Shown here in pieces: positions 1 to 8,267 of a DNA stretch of 38,007 bases. A program made the position numbers and the translations under genes. The stretch spans positions 1 to 38,007 of the forward strand of contig CAZVWS010000017.1 in the NCBI GenBank assembly GCA_964631255.1, in the 5' to 3' direction. Every line of letters starts with the position of its first letter. The stretch's first letter is position 1. The notes below the pieces were generated by a model. It was not told the DNA's origin, ran no database searches, and saw nothing but the letters and a program-made list of their open reading frames with translations. Source of the DNA: JBGZFC01 sp964631255. GTDB taxonomy: Bacteria > Bacteroidota > Bacteroidia > Bacteroidales > Dysgonomonadaceae.

Positions 1-234
1 GCTTCCAAGTTCCAATATAACCGCTTTCAGCCAAAATCCATCGATATTATATACGATAAACGAGGTGTTGGCTTCTTTGCATCGGCTAACGCCAAAAATG
101 CAGTAAAAAATATGTACAAAAAAGATTTTTTGGAAACGGAACTACCCGCTATCATCAAAAAAATCAAACTGTTGGATATCGATGTAGATGATTTGATGAA
201 AAAAATTAGCAATGAATTGGAGGACAGCCATTAG
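1..234 (+). CDS. GntR-family (YtrA-type) transcriptional regulator, C-terminal part
   Basis: Partial gene: the reading frame is open from base 1 and ends at TAG 232-234, giving 77 residues. The fragment has a pattern I recognise from the effector/dimerisation tail of short YtrA-subfamily GntR regulators: a KRGVGFF turn closing the winged-helix domain, then a helical stretch (FLETELPAIIKKIKLLDID) and a final helix. YtrA-type regulators are short DNA-binding repressors usually encoded next to the ABC transporter they control. Here the next gene downstream on the same strand is an ABC ATPase, so it probably controls the efflux locus. The DNA-binding half lies outside the window, so the operator cannot be inferred. 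The alternative is an unrelated small helical protein, which I think unlikely. Confidence 0.75.
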   Translation, partial: ASKFQYNRFQPKSIDIIYDKRGVGFFASANAKNAVKNMYKKDFLETELPAIIKKIKLLDIDVDDLMKKISNELEDSH

Positions 235-391
235 CTATTAGCTATTAGCAGGTAACTCGAATAGTAGGAATAAACAAATAGAATAAAAAAAAAGATTCTT
301 TGCCGAAAGGTAAATAAATTCAACAAAGCGCCAAAAGCTAACAGCCAACGGCTAACTGCCAACAGCCAGCAGCCAACAACCAACAGCCAAA
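231..391. repeat. Heptanucleotide repeat arrays flanking the GntR-ATPase gap
   Basis: Two arrays of a degenerate 7-bp unit occupy this gap. The first (231-249) is in the GCTATTA sense and overlaps the regulator stop codon. The second (331-391) is in the complementary sense (GCCAACA and variants) and ends five bases before the ATPase ATG. The two are mutually complementary, so a transcript could fold into a long imperfect stem around an AT-rich core (250-330). The same arrangement recurs at several later junctions of this locus. Confidence 0.8.
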
Positions 392-395
392 CAAA

Positions 396-1070
396 ATGAT
401 TACTCTCCATAATTTAAATAAATCCTACCGCACCGAAGCCATTTCGCTGCACGTGCTCAAAGGAATAGACCTGACAATAAACGCCGGCGAATATGTCTCC
501 ATCATGGGCGCATCGGGTTCGGGAAAATCTACTTTGCTCAATATTTTGGGGATTTTAGATACCTACGATTCGGGCGAATATTGGCTCAACGGTACGCTTA
601 TCAAAAATTTGAGCGAAAAACAGGCGGCGCAATATCGCAATGAGATGATTGGGTTCGTGTTTCAATCATTCAACCTCATCCATTTCAAAAACGCATTAGA
701 AAACGTTGCGCTTCCGCTTTATTATAAAAATGTGAGCCGCAAAAAACGCAACCTCATCGCGATGGAAAATCTCGACAGAATGGGACTCAAAGATTGGGCG
801 CACCACATGCCAAATGAACTTTCGGGCGGACAGAAACAACGTGTGGCCATTGCCCGCGCCATGATTTCTAACCCGAAAATTATCCTTGCCGACGAGCCAA
901 CCGGCGCATTGGACAGCCAAACCACCATCGAAGTGATGGATGTCCTCACGGAACTCAACGCCACCGGCATTACCACCATCATCGTAACGCACGAGCAATC
1001 CGTCGCCGATGCCACCAATCACATTATCCGATTGAAGGATGGAGTTATTGAGAATGAAACGAGAAAATAG
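396..1070 (+). CDS. ABC transporter ATP-binding protein, MacB/LolD type
   Basis: This 224-residue cytoplasmic ATPase powers the FtsX-type permeases encoded downstream. Visible motifs are Walker A GASGSGKST (residues 38-46), the signature LSGGQKQR, Walker B IILADEPTGALD and the switch histidine in VTHE. EPTGALD after Walker B is characteristic of the MacB/LolD/FtsE group, and the length fits that family (220-240). The ATG at 396 directly follows a heptanucleotide array, and the homologous N-terminus (short beta strand, then LNKSY) agrees with this start. Gene order (ATPase, two permeases, membrane-fusion protein, outer-membrane channel) indicates a MacAB-TolC-like tripartite exporter. The substrate cannot be told; macrolides, peptides or lipids are all possible for this family. 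Long antisense frames over this gene are shadows. Confidence 0.95.
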   Translation: MITLHNLNKSYRTEAISLHVLKGIDLTINAGEYVSIMGASGSGKSTLLNILGILDTYDSGEYWLNGTLIKNLSEKQAAQYRNEMIGFVFQSFNLIHFKNALENVALPLYYKNVSRKKRNLIAMENLDRMGLKDWAHHMPNELSGGQKQRVAIARAMISNPKIILADEPTGALDSQTTIEVMDVLTELNATGITTIIVTHEQSVADATNHIIRLKDGVIENETRK

Positions 1071-1342
1071 CTTTTAGCTATTGGCAATTAGCTATTAGCT
1101 GTTAGCAAAGTTAGGTAATTGATGAAAAATTAAGAATAAAAGCAAAAAATCAATGTTATTGGCAGAACGCTTAATAAGTTCCACAACCAAGCCAAAAGCC
1201 AACAGCTAACAGCCAAATTTATAACTGATGAATAATTTCGAAAAGAACAAAAATTGTAAAACAAAAATCAACGTAATTGGCAGAACGCTTAATAAGTTCC
1301 ACAACCAAGCCAAAAGCCAACAGCTAATAGCCAAAAGCCAAC
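1071..1342. repeat. Intergenic repeat module, copies A and A' (heptad arrays plus conserved core)
   Basis: The gap between the ATPase and the four-helix-bundle gene is built of repeats. Heptad array 1071-1106 (GCTATTA/GCTGTTA type) is followed by a conserved core and an inverted heptad array at 1191-1216. A second, partial copy of the core and array lies at about 1262-1342: bases 1158-1215 and 1276-1333 match over 58 bp with one difference by eye. The 98-bp stretch 1098-1195 recurs at 1759-1856 with two differences. Confidence 0.9.
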
Positions 1343-1359
1343 ATCAAACAGCTTAAAAA

Positions 1360-1719
1360 ATGAGAAATTTCAGAGAATACGAAGTTTGGCAACGAACCAT
1401 CCGGTTTGTTAAAAATATTTATCTGTTTACAGATTTACTGCCAAATAAAGAGAAATATAACTTAATCAGCCAATTAGAAAGAGCAGCAGTTTCAATTTCT
1501 TTGAATATTTCGGAAGGATGTTCGAGACACTCGGAAAAAGATTTTGCCCGATTCATAGAAATGGCATTGGGTTCAGCTTTTGAAACAGAAAATATTCTTA
1601 TCATTTGTAATGAAGTGGGATATACTAAAACCGAAGAAACTACTGCATTAATTGAAGAATTAATCACTATACAGAAAATGCTGAATAGTTTGTATGGAAG
1701 ATTATCAGGAAGAAGATGA
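1360..1719 (+). CDS. Four-helix-bundle protein (23S rRNA IVP / S23 family)
   Basis: A 119-residue protein with the hallmarks of the four-helix-bundle family first seen inside 23S rRNA intervening sequences: an N-terminal F-EYEVWQ motif, Y-LTDLLP-KEKYNL, then SQLERAAVSISLNISEG, then a helix ending in ALGSAFETENIL, and a final LI-EL-IQKMLNSLYG helix. Length and motif order match full-length members. The family is related to the Avd accessory protein of diversity-generating retroelements; its cellular role is poorly known. It has no obvious link to transport, yet it splits the ATPase from its permease, and it is bracketed by 98-bp direct repeats (1098-1195 and 1759-1856). That suggests it arrived as a unit with the repeats. 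ATG at 1360 follows the inverted heptad array by 17 bases. Confidence 0.9.
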   Translation: MRNFREYEVWQRTIRFVKNIYLFTDLLPNKEKYNLISQLERAAVSISLNISEGCSRHSEKDFARFIEMALGSAFETENILIICNEVGYTKTEETTALIEELITIQKMLNSLYGRLSGRR

Positions 1720-1727
1720 GAAGGATA

Positions 1728-1884
1728 ATAGCTATTGGCTATTGGCTATTAGCCGTTAGCTGTTAGCAAAGTTAGGTAATTGATGAAAAATTATGAATAA
1801 AAACAAAAAATCAATGTTATTGGCAGAACGCTTAATAAGTTCCACAACCAAGCCAACTGCCAATAGCTAACAGCAAACAGCTAA
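1728..1884. repeat. Intergenic repeat module, copy C
   Basis: Heptad array 1728-1767 (GCTATTG/GCTATTA/GCCGTTA/GCTGTTA units), a core, then an inverted array 1850-1884 that ends just before the permease ATG at 1886. Bases 1759-1856 match 1098-1195 with two differences, making a direct repeat either side of the four-helix-bundle gene. Confidence 0.9.
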
Positions 1885-1885
1885 A

Positions 1886-3151
1886 ATGAACGACCACCTG
1901 CAAGAAATATTCACAACGTTACGCAAAAACAAACTGCGCACCACCCTCACCGGATTATCGGTTTCGTGGGGAATCTTTATTTTGATTGTGCTTTTGGGAG
2001 CCGGCAACGGACTCAAAAACGGGGTTATGTCCAATTTCGCATCGCGCGCCGTAAACCGCATCAACTTGTGGGCAGGCACAACATCTATGCCGCACAACGG
2101 ACTCAAATCGGGACGCAATATTCAATTTTCGGAAACGGAATTGTCCACCATAAAAAACGAAGTGAACGAAAGTCGCCTTATTACTGCCCGCTCCGAAAAG
2201 ACACAAACCATATCCTACGGCTCAGAGTATGGGTCATACACGGTGCGTGGCGTGATGCCCGGTTACGCCGAAATAGAAAAACTAATTTTTGAGCCCGATG
2301 CCGGACGATTCATCAACCAACTAGATGTAAACAGCACCAACAAAGTGGTTGTTTTGGACAAAAAAATGGTAGAAGTGCTTTTCAAAGACAAATCGCCGTT
2401 GGGCGAATATGTAAAAATTGGGCAGCTGATGTTTAAAGTGATTGGTGTCAATTCAAAAAAAACGCAGTGGGGCGGTCCCGGAGCATATATTCCGTTCACC
2501 ACTTCGCAAGCCATCTTCAACCCCGATAAAAAGTTTTACCAACTCACATTTACCGTGGACGGACTCGAAACAAAAGCCGAAAACGAAAGTTTCGACAAGT
2601 CGCTTCGCAATTTGATGGGGCGTCGGCTCAATTTCAATCCCGACGACCAACAAGCGCTTTGGGTCAACAACTCGCAAGCCGATTATCTCGAGACAATGAA
2701 AGTGTTTGGCGGAATCAATCTGTTCGTTACCATCATCGGTATTTTTACCCTCATTGCCGGCATTGTAGGCGTAAGCAACATCATGCTTGTTTCGGTAAAA
2801 GAGCGCACGCGCGAAATCGGAATCCGCAAAGCCATAGGCGCACCACCATCTTCTATTTTGAAGTCGATAATATTAGAATCCATCCTCATCACTGCCATAT
2901 TCGGATATATCGGCTTGCTTTTGGGAATCGGACTTACGGAGCTAATTAACTTCTTCATGGAGCAATCGGCAAACGCCGCAGCCGGCGCAGGCGATGGCGA
3001 GCAGATGTCGGTTTTCAAAAACCCGACGGTTGATATCGGTTATGCCGTTTTTGCAACCATATTGCTGGTGTTTTCGGGTGTCATTGCCGGATATTTGCCT
3101 GCCAGAAAAGCAGTGAAAGTGAAGCCGATAGAAGCAATGAGACAGGAGTGA
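1886..3151 (+). CDS. ABC transporter permease, MacB/FtsX family
   Basis: This 421-residue inner-membrane permease has the MacB layout. One N-terminal membrane segment (about residues 18-40, with FILIVLLGAGNGL) is followed by a long periplasmic MacB-type domain. Three C-terminal membrane segments then form the FtsX domain, including IAGIVGVSNIMLVSVKERTREIGIRKAIGA, the most conserved stretch of the family. It ends with the typical LPARKAVKVKPIEAMR tail. It likely pairs with the ATPase at 396-1070 and forms a heterodimer with the related permease encoded next. The start is set by the ATG at 1886 right after a heptad array; no upstream in-frame alternative looks better. Confidence 0.94.
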   Translation: MNDHLQEIFTTLRKNKLRTTLTGLSVSWGIFILIVLLGAGNGLKNGVMSNFASRAVNRINLWAGTTSMPHNGLKSGRNIQFSETELSTIKNEVNESRLITARSEKTQTISYGSEYGSYTVRGVMPGYAEIEKLIFEPDAGRFINQLDVNSTNKVVVLDKKMVEVLFKDKSPLGEYVKIGQLMFKVIGVNSKKTQWGGPGAYIPFTTSQAIFNPDKKFYQLTFTVDGLETKAENESFDKSLRNLMGRRLNFNPDDQQALWVNNSQADYLETMKVFGGINLFVTIIGIFTLIAGIVGVSNIMLVSVKERTREIGIRKAIGAPPSSILKSIILESILITAIFGYIGLLLGIGLTELINFFMEQSANAAAGAGDGEQMSVFKNPTVDIGYAVFATILLVFSGVIAGYLPARKAVKVKPIEAMRQE

Positions 3152-3307
3152 TTTACGATTTAGGTGTGATACAAAATGAAACGCCCAAGTGTAAAATAAA
3201 AAATTTTCAACAAACAAGAAGATGATTAAAGTCAGAAGACGGATGTCCGAAGTCCGAAGTTGCTCAACGAAAGGATTTACATCTCAAAAAGTCTAATTGT
3301 CTACAAG

Positions 3308-3345
3308 TCTTGGTTCTTGGCTCTTGGCTCTTGGCTCTTGGCTCT
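3308..3345 (+). repeat. TTGGCTC heptanucleotide tandem array
   Basis: Five or so near-perfect copies of a 7-bp unit (TTGGCTC, with TTGGTTC as first copy) lie 17 bases before the ATG of the second permease. This is the most regular of the heptad arrays. It happens to be open in the frame of the downstream permease and would encode a short hydrophobic stretch if translated. A related inverted unit (GAGCCAAGACAAAAGGC) appears at 5970-5986 before the TolC gene. Confidence 0.85.
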
Positions 3346-3361
3346 AATAATATTAAACAAA

Positions 3362-4681
3362 ATGAAACAACAGACAGATAATAATCCACAACCTACAAAA
3401 TCTTCCTTTAGGAATCGGTTTGCAGGACTCTTCGACCTCGACCGCTGGTACGAGATTTGGATTACCATCACCAACAACAAATCGCGCAGCGCACTCACGG
3501 CATTTGGCGTGTTTTGGGGGATGTTTATGTTGGTGGTCATGGTGGGAGCGGGCAACGCGCTTGAGAAAGGCATCACATCTCAAATTGAAGGTTTTGCTAC
3601 CAATTCGTGCTTTTTCATGGCAAACCCAACTACCGAAGCGTACAAAGGTTTTAGGAAAGGCAGAAAATGGGATATGACCAACAACGATTTGCCCATTATT
3701 CGTCAGCGTGTGGACGATTTGCAATACATCTCGCCCGTGCTTTTTGCCGGTGGCGGCGGTAGCGAAAAAAATGTGGTTCGGGGCGAAAAAAACGGCTCTT
3801 ATTTGGTAAAAGGTTGTTATCCCGAATACGATCTGATAGAAAGAAGCAAAATGCTTTACGGACGTTATGTGAACGATATAGATATTGCCGAAAAACGCAA
3901 AGTGTGCGTTATTGGCGAGCGGGTGTACGAAGTGCTGTTTCAGAAAGGAGACGACCCTGTGGGAAAACAAATTCGTGTCAACGGAATCTATTTTCAGGTA
4001 ATTGGCGTGGCAAGAAGCTCATCGGGAGTAAGTATCGGGGGCAATACGGCAGAAACCGTTGTGCTGCCATTCACAACCATGCAACAGGCTTTTAACCAAG
4101 GAAATGTGATTCATTTTTTGGCTGCAACTGCCAATCCGGGAGTTTCGGTAAAAATTATTCAAGATAAAATTAGCGACGTCTTAAAACAACAACACCTCAT
4201 TTCGCCCGATGACAAAGAAGCCGTTTTCAGTATGAATATAGAGGAGCAATTTAAAATGTTCAATTACCTCGGTATCGGTATCGCGTCGCTCATCTGGATT
4301 GTGGGTTTGGGAACGTTACTTGCCGGAGCTATTGGCGTGAGCAACATCATGTTGGTAACCGTGCGCGAACGCACCAAAGAGATTGGTATTCGTCGGGCAT
4401 TGGGTGCAACGCCAAACAATATAATCGGGCAAATTTTGAGCGAAAGCGTTGTGCTTACTGTTTTGGCGGGCATTGCCGGTATTGTGGTAGGAGTGGGAAT
4501 TTTGGCTGCCGTAGGTATTGTGCTAAGCCAAGGCGACCAATTTTTTAAAGACCCGCAAATTTCGTTCACAATGGCAGTCGGAGCACTAATTATCCTCATC
4601 GTTATCGGCTCCATTGCCGGTTTCATCCCCGCGCAACGTGCCATGATGATAAAACCGGTGGAGGCGATTAGTGAAGAGTAA
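3362..4681 (+). CDS. ABC transporter permease, MacB/FtsX family (second paralogue)
   Basis: A 439-residue permease paralogous to the preceding one. It has a short cytoplasmic N-terminus, membrane segment one (around the GMFMLVVMVGAGNAL stretch), a periplasmic MacB domain, then three C-terminal membrane segments with AGAIGVSNIMLVTVRERTKEIGIRRALGA and the terminal FIPAQRAMMIKPVEAI. The frame is open back to 3260, but I choose ATG 3362. The extension would run through the TTGGCTC tandem array and add residues not expected in the family, whereas MKQQTDN at 3362 starts a normal cytoplasmic N-terminus. Two non-identical permeases with one ATPase gene suggest a heterodimeric transporter. Confidence 0.93.
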   Translation: MKQQTDNNPQPTKSSFRNRFAGLFDLDRWYEIWITITNNKSRSALTAFGVFWGMFMLVVMVGAGNALEKGITSQIEGFATNSCFFMANPTTEAYKGFRKGRKWDMTNNDLPIIRQRVDDLQYISPVLFAGGGGSEKNVVRGEKNGSYLVKGCYPEYDLIERSKMLYGRYVNDIDIAEKRKVCVIGERVYEVLFQKGDDPVGKQIRVNGIYFQVIGVARSSSGVSIGGNTAETVVLPFTTMQQAFNQGNVIHFLAATANPGVSVKIIQDKISDVLKQQHLISPDDKEAVFSMNIEEQFKMFNYLGIGIASLIWIVGLGTLLAGAIGVSNIMLVTVRERTKEIGIRRALGATPNNIIGQILSESVVLTVLAGIAGIVVGVGILAAVGIVLSQGDQFFKDPQISFTMAVGALIILIVIGSIAGFIPAQRAMMIKPVEAISEE

Positions 4682-4828
4682 ACGGCTGCTAGCCATTGGC
4701 TATTGGCGAGAAAGAATAACTGATTAAGAAAAAAATAAACAAATAATAAATCCAAAGTTATTGGCATAATTGCAAATCAACTCTACACAAAGTAAAAAGC
4801 TAAAAGCCAATAACCAAAAGCTAAAAAC
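4682..4828. repeat. Intergenic repeat module, diverged copy
   Basis: Heptad array 4682-4707 (GCCATTG/GCTATTG units) follows the permease stop, and an inverted array lies at 4795-4828 (AAAGCCAATAACCAAAAGC type), four bases before the next ATG. The core between them shares short blocks with the 1.1-1.9 kb modules (GTTATTGGCA, AAAAGCTAAAAGCC) but is otherwise diverged. Confidence 0.7.
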
Positions 4829-4831
4829 AAA

Positions 4832-5935
4832 ATGAAAAAAGTACTCAAAATTGCAGGATTAGCCCTTTTAGGACTATTGGTGATACTCACTTTCGTGTTC
4901 CTTTGGCAAAAATCGCGTCCCAAAGTAGTTACTTACAAAATTGAAACAGTAACCAAGGGCAATATCGAAAAACGTACCGTGGCAACCGGAAAAGTAGAAC
5001 CGCGCAACGAAATTCTCATCAAACCGCAAATGTCGGGCATCATTTCCGAAGTGTATAAAGAAGCGGGCGAAGTTGTGCAGGCAGGCGATGTTATCGCCAA
5101 AATTCAGGTGGTGCCCGATATGGTAAATTTGAGCAGTGCCGAATCGCGTGTGTCGCGGGCCAAATTGGCTGTTGACCAGAGTCGCCGTAATTACGAACGC
5201 GACCGCAAACTTTACGAAAACCAAGTCATTTCGAAAGAAGAATTTGAAAAAATTGAATTGCAATACAAAAACGACGAAGAAGAGTTGCGTTCCGCATCCG
5301 ATAACTTGAGCCTCGTTCGCACCGGAATCACCAAAAGCACTGCCAAATACAGCAACACTTTGGTTCGCTCAACCGTGAGCGGTACCATTTTGAACGTGCC
5401 TATCAAAGTAGGAAATTCCGTAATTCAATCCAACAATTTCAACGATGGAACCACAGTTGCATCCGTTGCCAACCTCAGCGATATGCTTTTCTTGGGAAAA
5501 ATTGATGAAACCGAAGTCGGCAAATTATCCGAAGGCATGCCCATGGAAATAACTATCGGCGCCATTCAAAACCGAAAAATCCCGGCAAAGTTGGAATATG
5601 TTTCGCCCAAAGGCGTGGAAGAGAGCGGCGCAATCTTATTTGAAATGAAAGCCGCCATGGAAATGCCTTCGGATGTGTTTATCCGTGCCGGATACAGTGC
5701 CAACGCCGAAATAATTCTCGATAAGCGAACCGATGTGCTTACCATTCCCGAAAGTTCCATCGAATTTAGTGGCGATTCCGCTTTTGTATATGTCGTCAAA
5801 ACCGAGAAACCGCAGCAATTTGAGCGCAAGCCGGTAAAAATTGGTTTGTCGGACGGCATACAGATTGAAATTACCGAAGGCTTGTCGCTCAACGACAAAG
5901 TGCGGGGTACAGAAATTATTGAAACGAAAAAATAG
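4832..5935 (+). CDS. Efflux membrane-fusion (periplasmic adaptor) protein, MacA/HlyD type
   Basis: This 367-residue adaptor links the inner-membrane ABC pump to an outer-membrane channel. An N-terminal signal-anchor (residues about 4-24, very hydrophobic, LALLGLLVILTFVFLW) precedes a first lipoyl half (IKPQMSGIISEVYKEAGEVV). A coiled-coil hairpin rich in charged residues follows (about residues 95-165, with SRRNYERDRKLYENQVISKEE), then the second lipoyl half (VRSTVSGTILNVPIKVGNSV) and beta-barrel and membrane-proximal domains. Its place between the permeases and a TolC-like gene fits MacA. The ATG immediately follows an inverted heptad array. Confidence 0.93.
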   Translation: MKKVLKIAGLALLGLLVILTFVFLWQKSRPKVVTYKIETVTKGNIEKRTVATGKVEPRNEILIKPQMSGIISEVYKEAGEVVQAGDVIAKIQVVPDMVNLSSAESRVSRAKLAVDQSRRNYERDRKLYENQVISKEEFEKIELQYKNDEEELRSASDNLSLVRTGITKSTAKYSNTLVRSTVSGTILNVPIKVGNSVIQSNNFNDGTTVASVANLSDMLFLGKIDETEVGKLSEGMPMEITIGAIQNRKIPAKLEYVSPKGVEESGAILFEMKAAMEMPSDVFIRAGYSANAEIILDKRTDVLTIPESSIEFSGDSAFVYVVKTEKPQQFERKPVKIGLSDGIQIEITEGLSLNDKVRGTEIIETKK

Positions 5936-6045
5936 CGAACAGCGCGTCTGACGCATCAGAAATGATTCAAGAGCCAAGACAAAAGGCAAAAGACTTTTAG
6001 ATTAATAGAAATCGTTCATCTCACAACAAGTAACACGAAATAAAA

Positions 6046-7344
6046 ATGAAACCAATTATAATCGCATTATTTTTAACCATTTCCTTTACCGGAATGGCAC
6101 AGCAACTGACGCTGGAAGAGTGCATAAAAATTGCCCTCGAAAACAACCGCAACATCAAGCAACAGGAGTTGAACAAACAAACACGCGAAATCGCGTACAG
6201 CCAGGCACGTGCCGATTTGCTGCCCAATCTGAACGCGTCGGTAGGACAAAATTTTGTTTTTGGCCGCTCCATCGGATTAGACAACACGTATCAGAACACC
6301 AACTCGTCGCAAACATCATTCGGAATAGGTGCCGATATCACGCTTTTCGACGGATTGCGGATGAAACACAACATCGACGCACGCAAAGCCGACATGTACG
6401 CATCGGAAGCCGACCTCGAAAAAATGCAGGACGATATTGTGATGAGCGTTTCCACCGCATTTTTGCAAGTGCTGATGAACAAAGAGTTATTGCAAATTTC
6501 GGTAGAGCAAATCGAGCTGACTAAAGCCAATATCGCTCGCCGAACCGAACTGATAAAGAGCGGGAAAATGGCGCAAGGCGAAATTTATGAACTCGAAGCG
6601 CAACAGGCTAAGGAAGACCTCAATCGGGTGCAGGCAGAAAATAACCTGAAACTATCGTTGTTGGATTTGGCACAAATTATGGAAGTGGAAAACGTAGCCA
6701 CGCTCGATGTGGTTGCTCCACCTGCCGAAACGCTCATAGACCAAAGCACGTTGCTCACTTCGGAAACCGTTTTCCAGAGTGCTGTAGCCAATCGTCCCGA
6801 AATTCGCGGAGCCAATTTCCGCCTCGAAAGCGCGCAAAAAGAAGTGCTGATGAGCAAAGCGCAACTCTATCCTTCTCTCTCCTTCGGAGCCAATATGGGA
6901 ACCGGATATTACAACATGAGCGGGCGACCCAATGACGCTTTTGACACGCAATTGCGCAACAATATGAGTAATTCACTCGGTTTCAATGTCAGGATTCCTA
7001 TTTTTAATCGATTTCAGGTAAAAAACAGCATCCGCAATGCCGAAATCGCGGTAGAAAACAACCGACTCGAAATGGATAAAGCCAAACTGGAATTGCGCAA
7101 ACGCATCGAGCAAGCCTATTACAACGCCGTAGGCGCATTCAGTCGCTGGGAAGCCGCCAAAAAATCGGAAATAGCCAGCCAGGAAGCATATCGCTTTGCC
7201 GAGCAAAAATTTGAAAACGGACGTGCCAATGCTTACGAACTTTTTTTAGCAAAAAGCAATCTCACACAAGTTTTGAGCGAACAAGCGCAAGCAAAATACG
7301 AATACGCTTTTCGCTTGAAAATATTGGAATTGTTAAAAGACTGA
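6046..7344 (+). CDS. TolC-family outer-membrane efflux protein
   Basis: A 432-residue outer-membrane factor. It carries a signal peptide ending at about GMAQ-Q (residue 19), then LTLEECIKIALENN, the standard first motif of the OEP repeat. The rest is the expected duplicated helical-barrel structure, with the second repeat opening around residues 235-270 (ANRPEIRGANFRLESAQKEV) and a final helix around YEYAFRLKILELLKD. Length matches TolC homologues (420-480). It would complete a trans-envelope exporter with the ABC pump and adaptor encoded upstream. The 110-base gap before it contains a GAGCCAA-type repeat fragment rather than a full heptad module. Confidence 0.94.
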   Translation: MKPIIIALFLTISFTGMAQQLTLEECIKIALENNRNIKQQELNKQTREIAYSQARADLLPNLNASVGQNFVFGRSIGLDNTYQNTNSSQTSFGIGADITLFDGLRMKHNIDARKADMYASEADLEKMQDDIVMSVSTAFLQVLMNKELLQISVEQIELTKANIARRTELIKSGKMAQGEIYELEAQQAKEDLNRVQAENNLKLSLLDLAQIMEVENVATLDVVAPPAETLIDQSTLLTSETVFQSAVANRPEIRGANFRLESAQKEVLMSKAQLYPSLSFGANMGTGYYNMSGRPNDAFDTQLRNNMSNSLGFNVRIPIFNRFQVKNSIRNAEIAVENNRLEMDKAKLELRKRIEQAYYNAVGAFSRWEAAKKSEIASQEAYRFAEQKFENGRANAYELFLAKSNLTQVLSEQAQAKYEYAFRLKILELLKD

Positions 7345-7378
7345 TTTTTTGTAACCAAACAATTCAAATTTACGTCTT

Positions 7379-7419
7379 ATAATAGACAATAGACAATAGA
7401 CTTATAGACCGATAGATTT
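7379..7419 (+). repeat. AATAGAC heptanucleotide repeat
   Basis: About five degenerate 7-bp units (AATAGAC and relatives) lie between the TolC-like gene and the next gene. The period is the same as in the other arrays of the locus but the unit sequence differs (AATAGAC rather than GCTATTA). Confidence 0.6.
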
Positions 7420-7452
7420 CGGAGAACAATAAACAATAAATTTTATCATTTT

Positions 7453-8178
7453 ATGAAAACGAAAAGAACCCTATTTTTACTCATCGCCGTGTTGGCTTTG
7501 ACAAGTATCCAGACCTCGTGTGCGCAAAAAAACGTGATGTCTAAAAAATTTAACGTGAGCGACTTCACTTCCATCGAAACCGATATTGTGGGAAATATTA
7601 TTTTCACACAGTCCAATCGCACAAGTGTTTCGGCAGAAGGCGATAAAGAATTGGTCGATAATTTGACTGTAACGGTCGTAAACAATGAGTTGAAATTGTC
7701 GAAAAAGAAAAATATTAACCGACTCTTTAAAAACAGAAAATCGCAAAAACTCACTGTTTACGTTTCTTCACCCCAAATCAGAGAACTTGAAATGGACGGC
7801 GTGGGCAATGTTACCATGAAAGGAAAAGTGGAAGTGCCCCAACTGGAAATTTCGTCAGAGGGAGTAGGCAATTTTGTTGCTAACAACCTACAATGCCAAA
7901 AAATAAAAGTTACTTCCGATGGTGTGGGCAACGTTACTTTGGTAGGAAAAACCAAAGAAATAAAAATTGATTCGGACGGTGTGGGCAATGTGCATGCCGA
8001 AAAAATGCATGCCGAAGATGCTTATGTAACATCAGACGGTGTAGGCAATGTTACCGTTTTCTCCACCCAATCTATAAACGCGAGAGTTTCGGGCGTGGGT
8101 AATATCACCTATTACGGAGCTCCCAAATTCAAAATAACCGAGAAAAATGGCATTGGTTCTGTGAAAGCCGGCAAATAA
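7453..8178 (+). CDS. Exported head-GIN domain (DUF2807-type) protein
   Basis: A 241-residue exported protein. The N-terminus is a signal peptide (basic KTKR, then LFLLIAVLALTSIQTSC); the Cys may be a lipid anchor, though Q at -3 makes a poor lipobox. The body carries a motif of the type SDGVGNVT repeated about every 20 residues (near residues 115, 138, 156, 174, 194, 214), as expected for a right-handed beta-helix such as the head-GIN domain of DUF2807. The starting block FNVSDFTSIETDIVGNIIFTQ is also typical of the family. Function is not known; adhesion has been proposed for the family without general proof. It follows the efflux genes by 108 bases on the same strand, and no terminator is visible between them. 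Confidence 0.85.
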   Translation: MKTKRTLFLLIAVLALTSIQTSCAQKNVMSKKFNVSDFTSIETDIVGNIIFTQSNRTSVSAEGDKELVDNLTVTVVNNELKLSKKKNINRLFKNRKSQKLTVYVSSPQIRELEMDGVGNVTMKGKVEVPQLEISSEGVGNFVANNLQCQKIKVTSDGVGNVTLVGKTKEIKIDSDGVGNVHAEKMHAEDAYVTSDGVGNVTVFSTQSINARVSGVGNITYYGAPKFKITEKNGIGSVKAGK

Positions 8179-8214
8179 ATCATTTTCATATTTTGCCTTT
8201 TTACTGAAAATGAT
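8179..8214. terminator. Hairpin between convergent genes
   Basis: A 10-bp perfect inverted repeat (ATCATTTTCA at 8179-8188, TGAAAATGAT at 8205-8214) directly after the stop codon of the head-GIN gene, in the gap between convergent transcripts. It is AT-rich and has no long T-run, so it is a weak candidate for a terminator in either direction. Confidence 0.45.
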
Positions 8215-8267
8215 ATGGAATAGATGGCACGGATATTTTGTTGAATCTGAAAAAATAAACTCTACTT

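Noticed and set aside
231..1884. CRISPR or tandem transposon ends in the efflux locus
   Set aside because: A seven-base period with degenerate copies, no transposase frame and no target-site duplications seen; better described as intergenic repeat modules.
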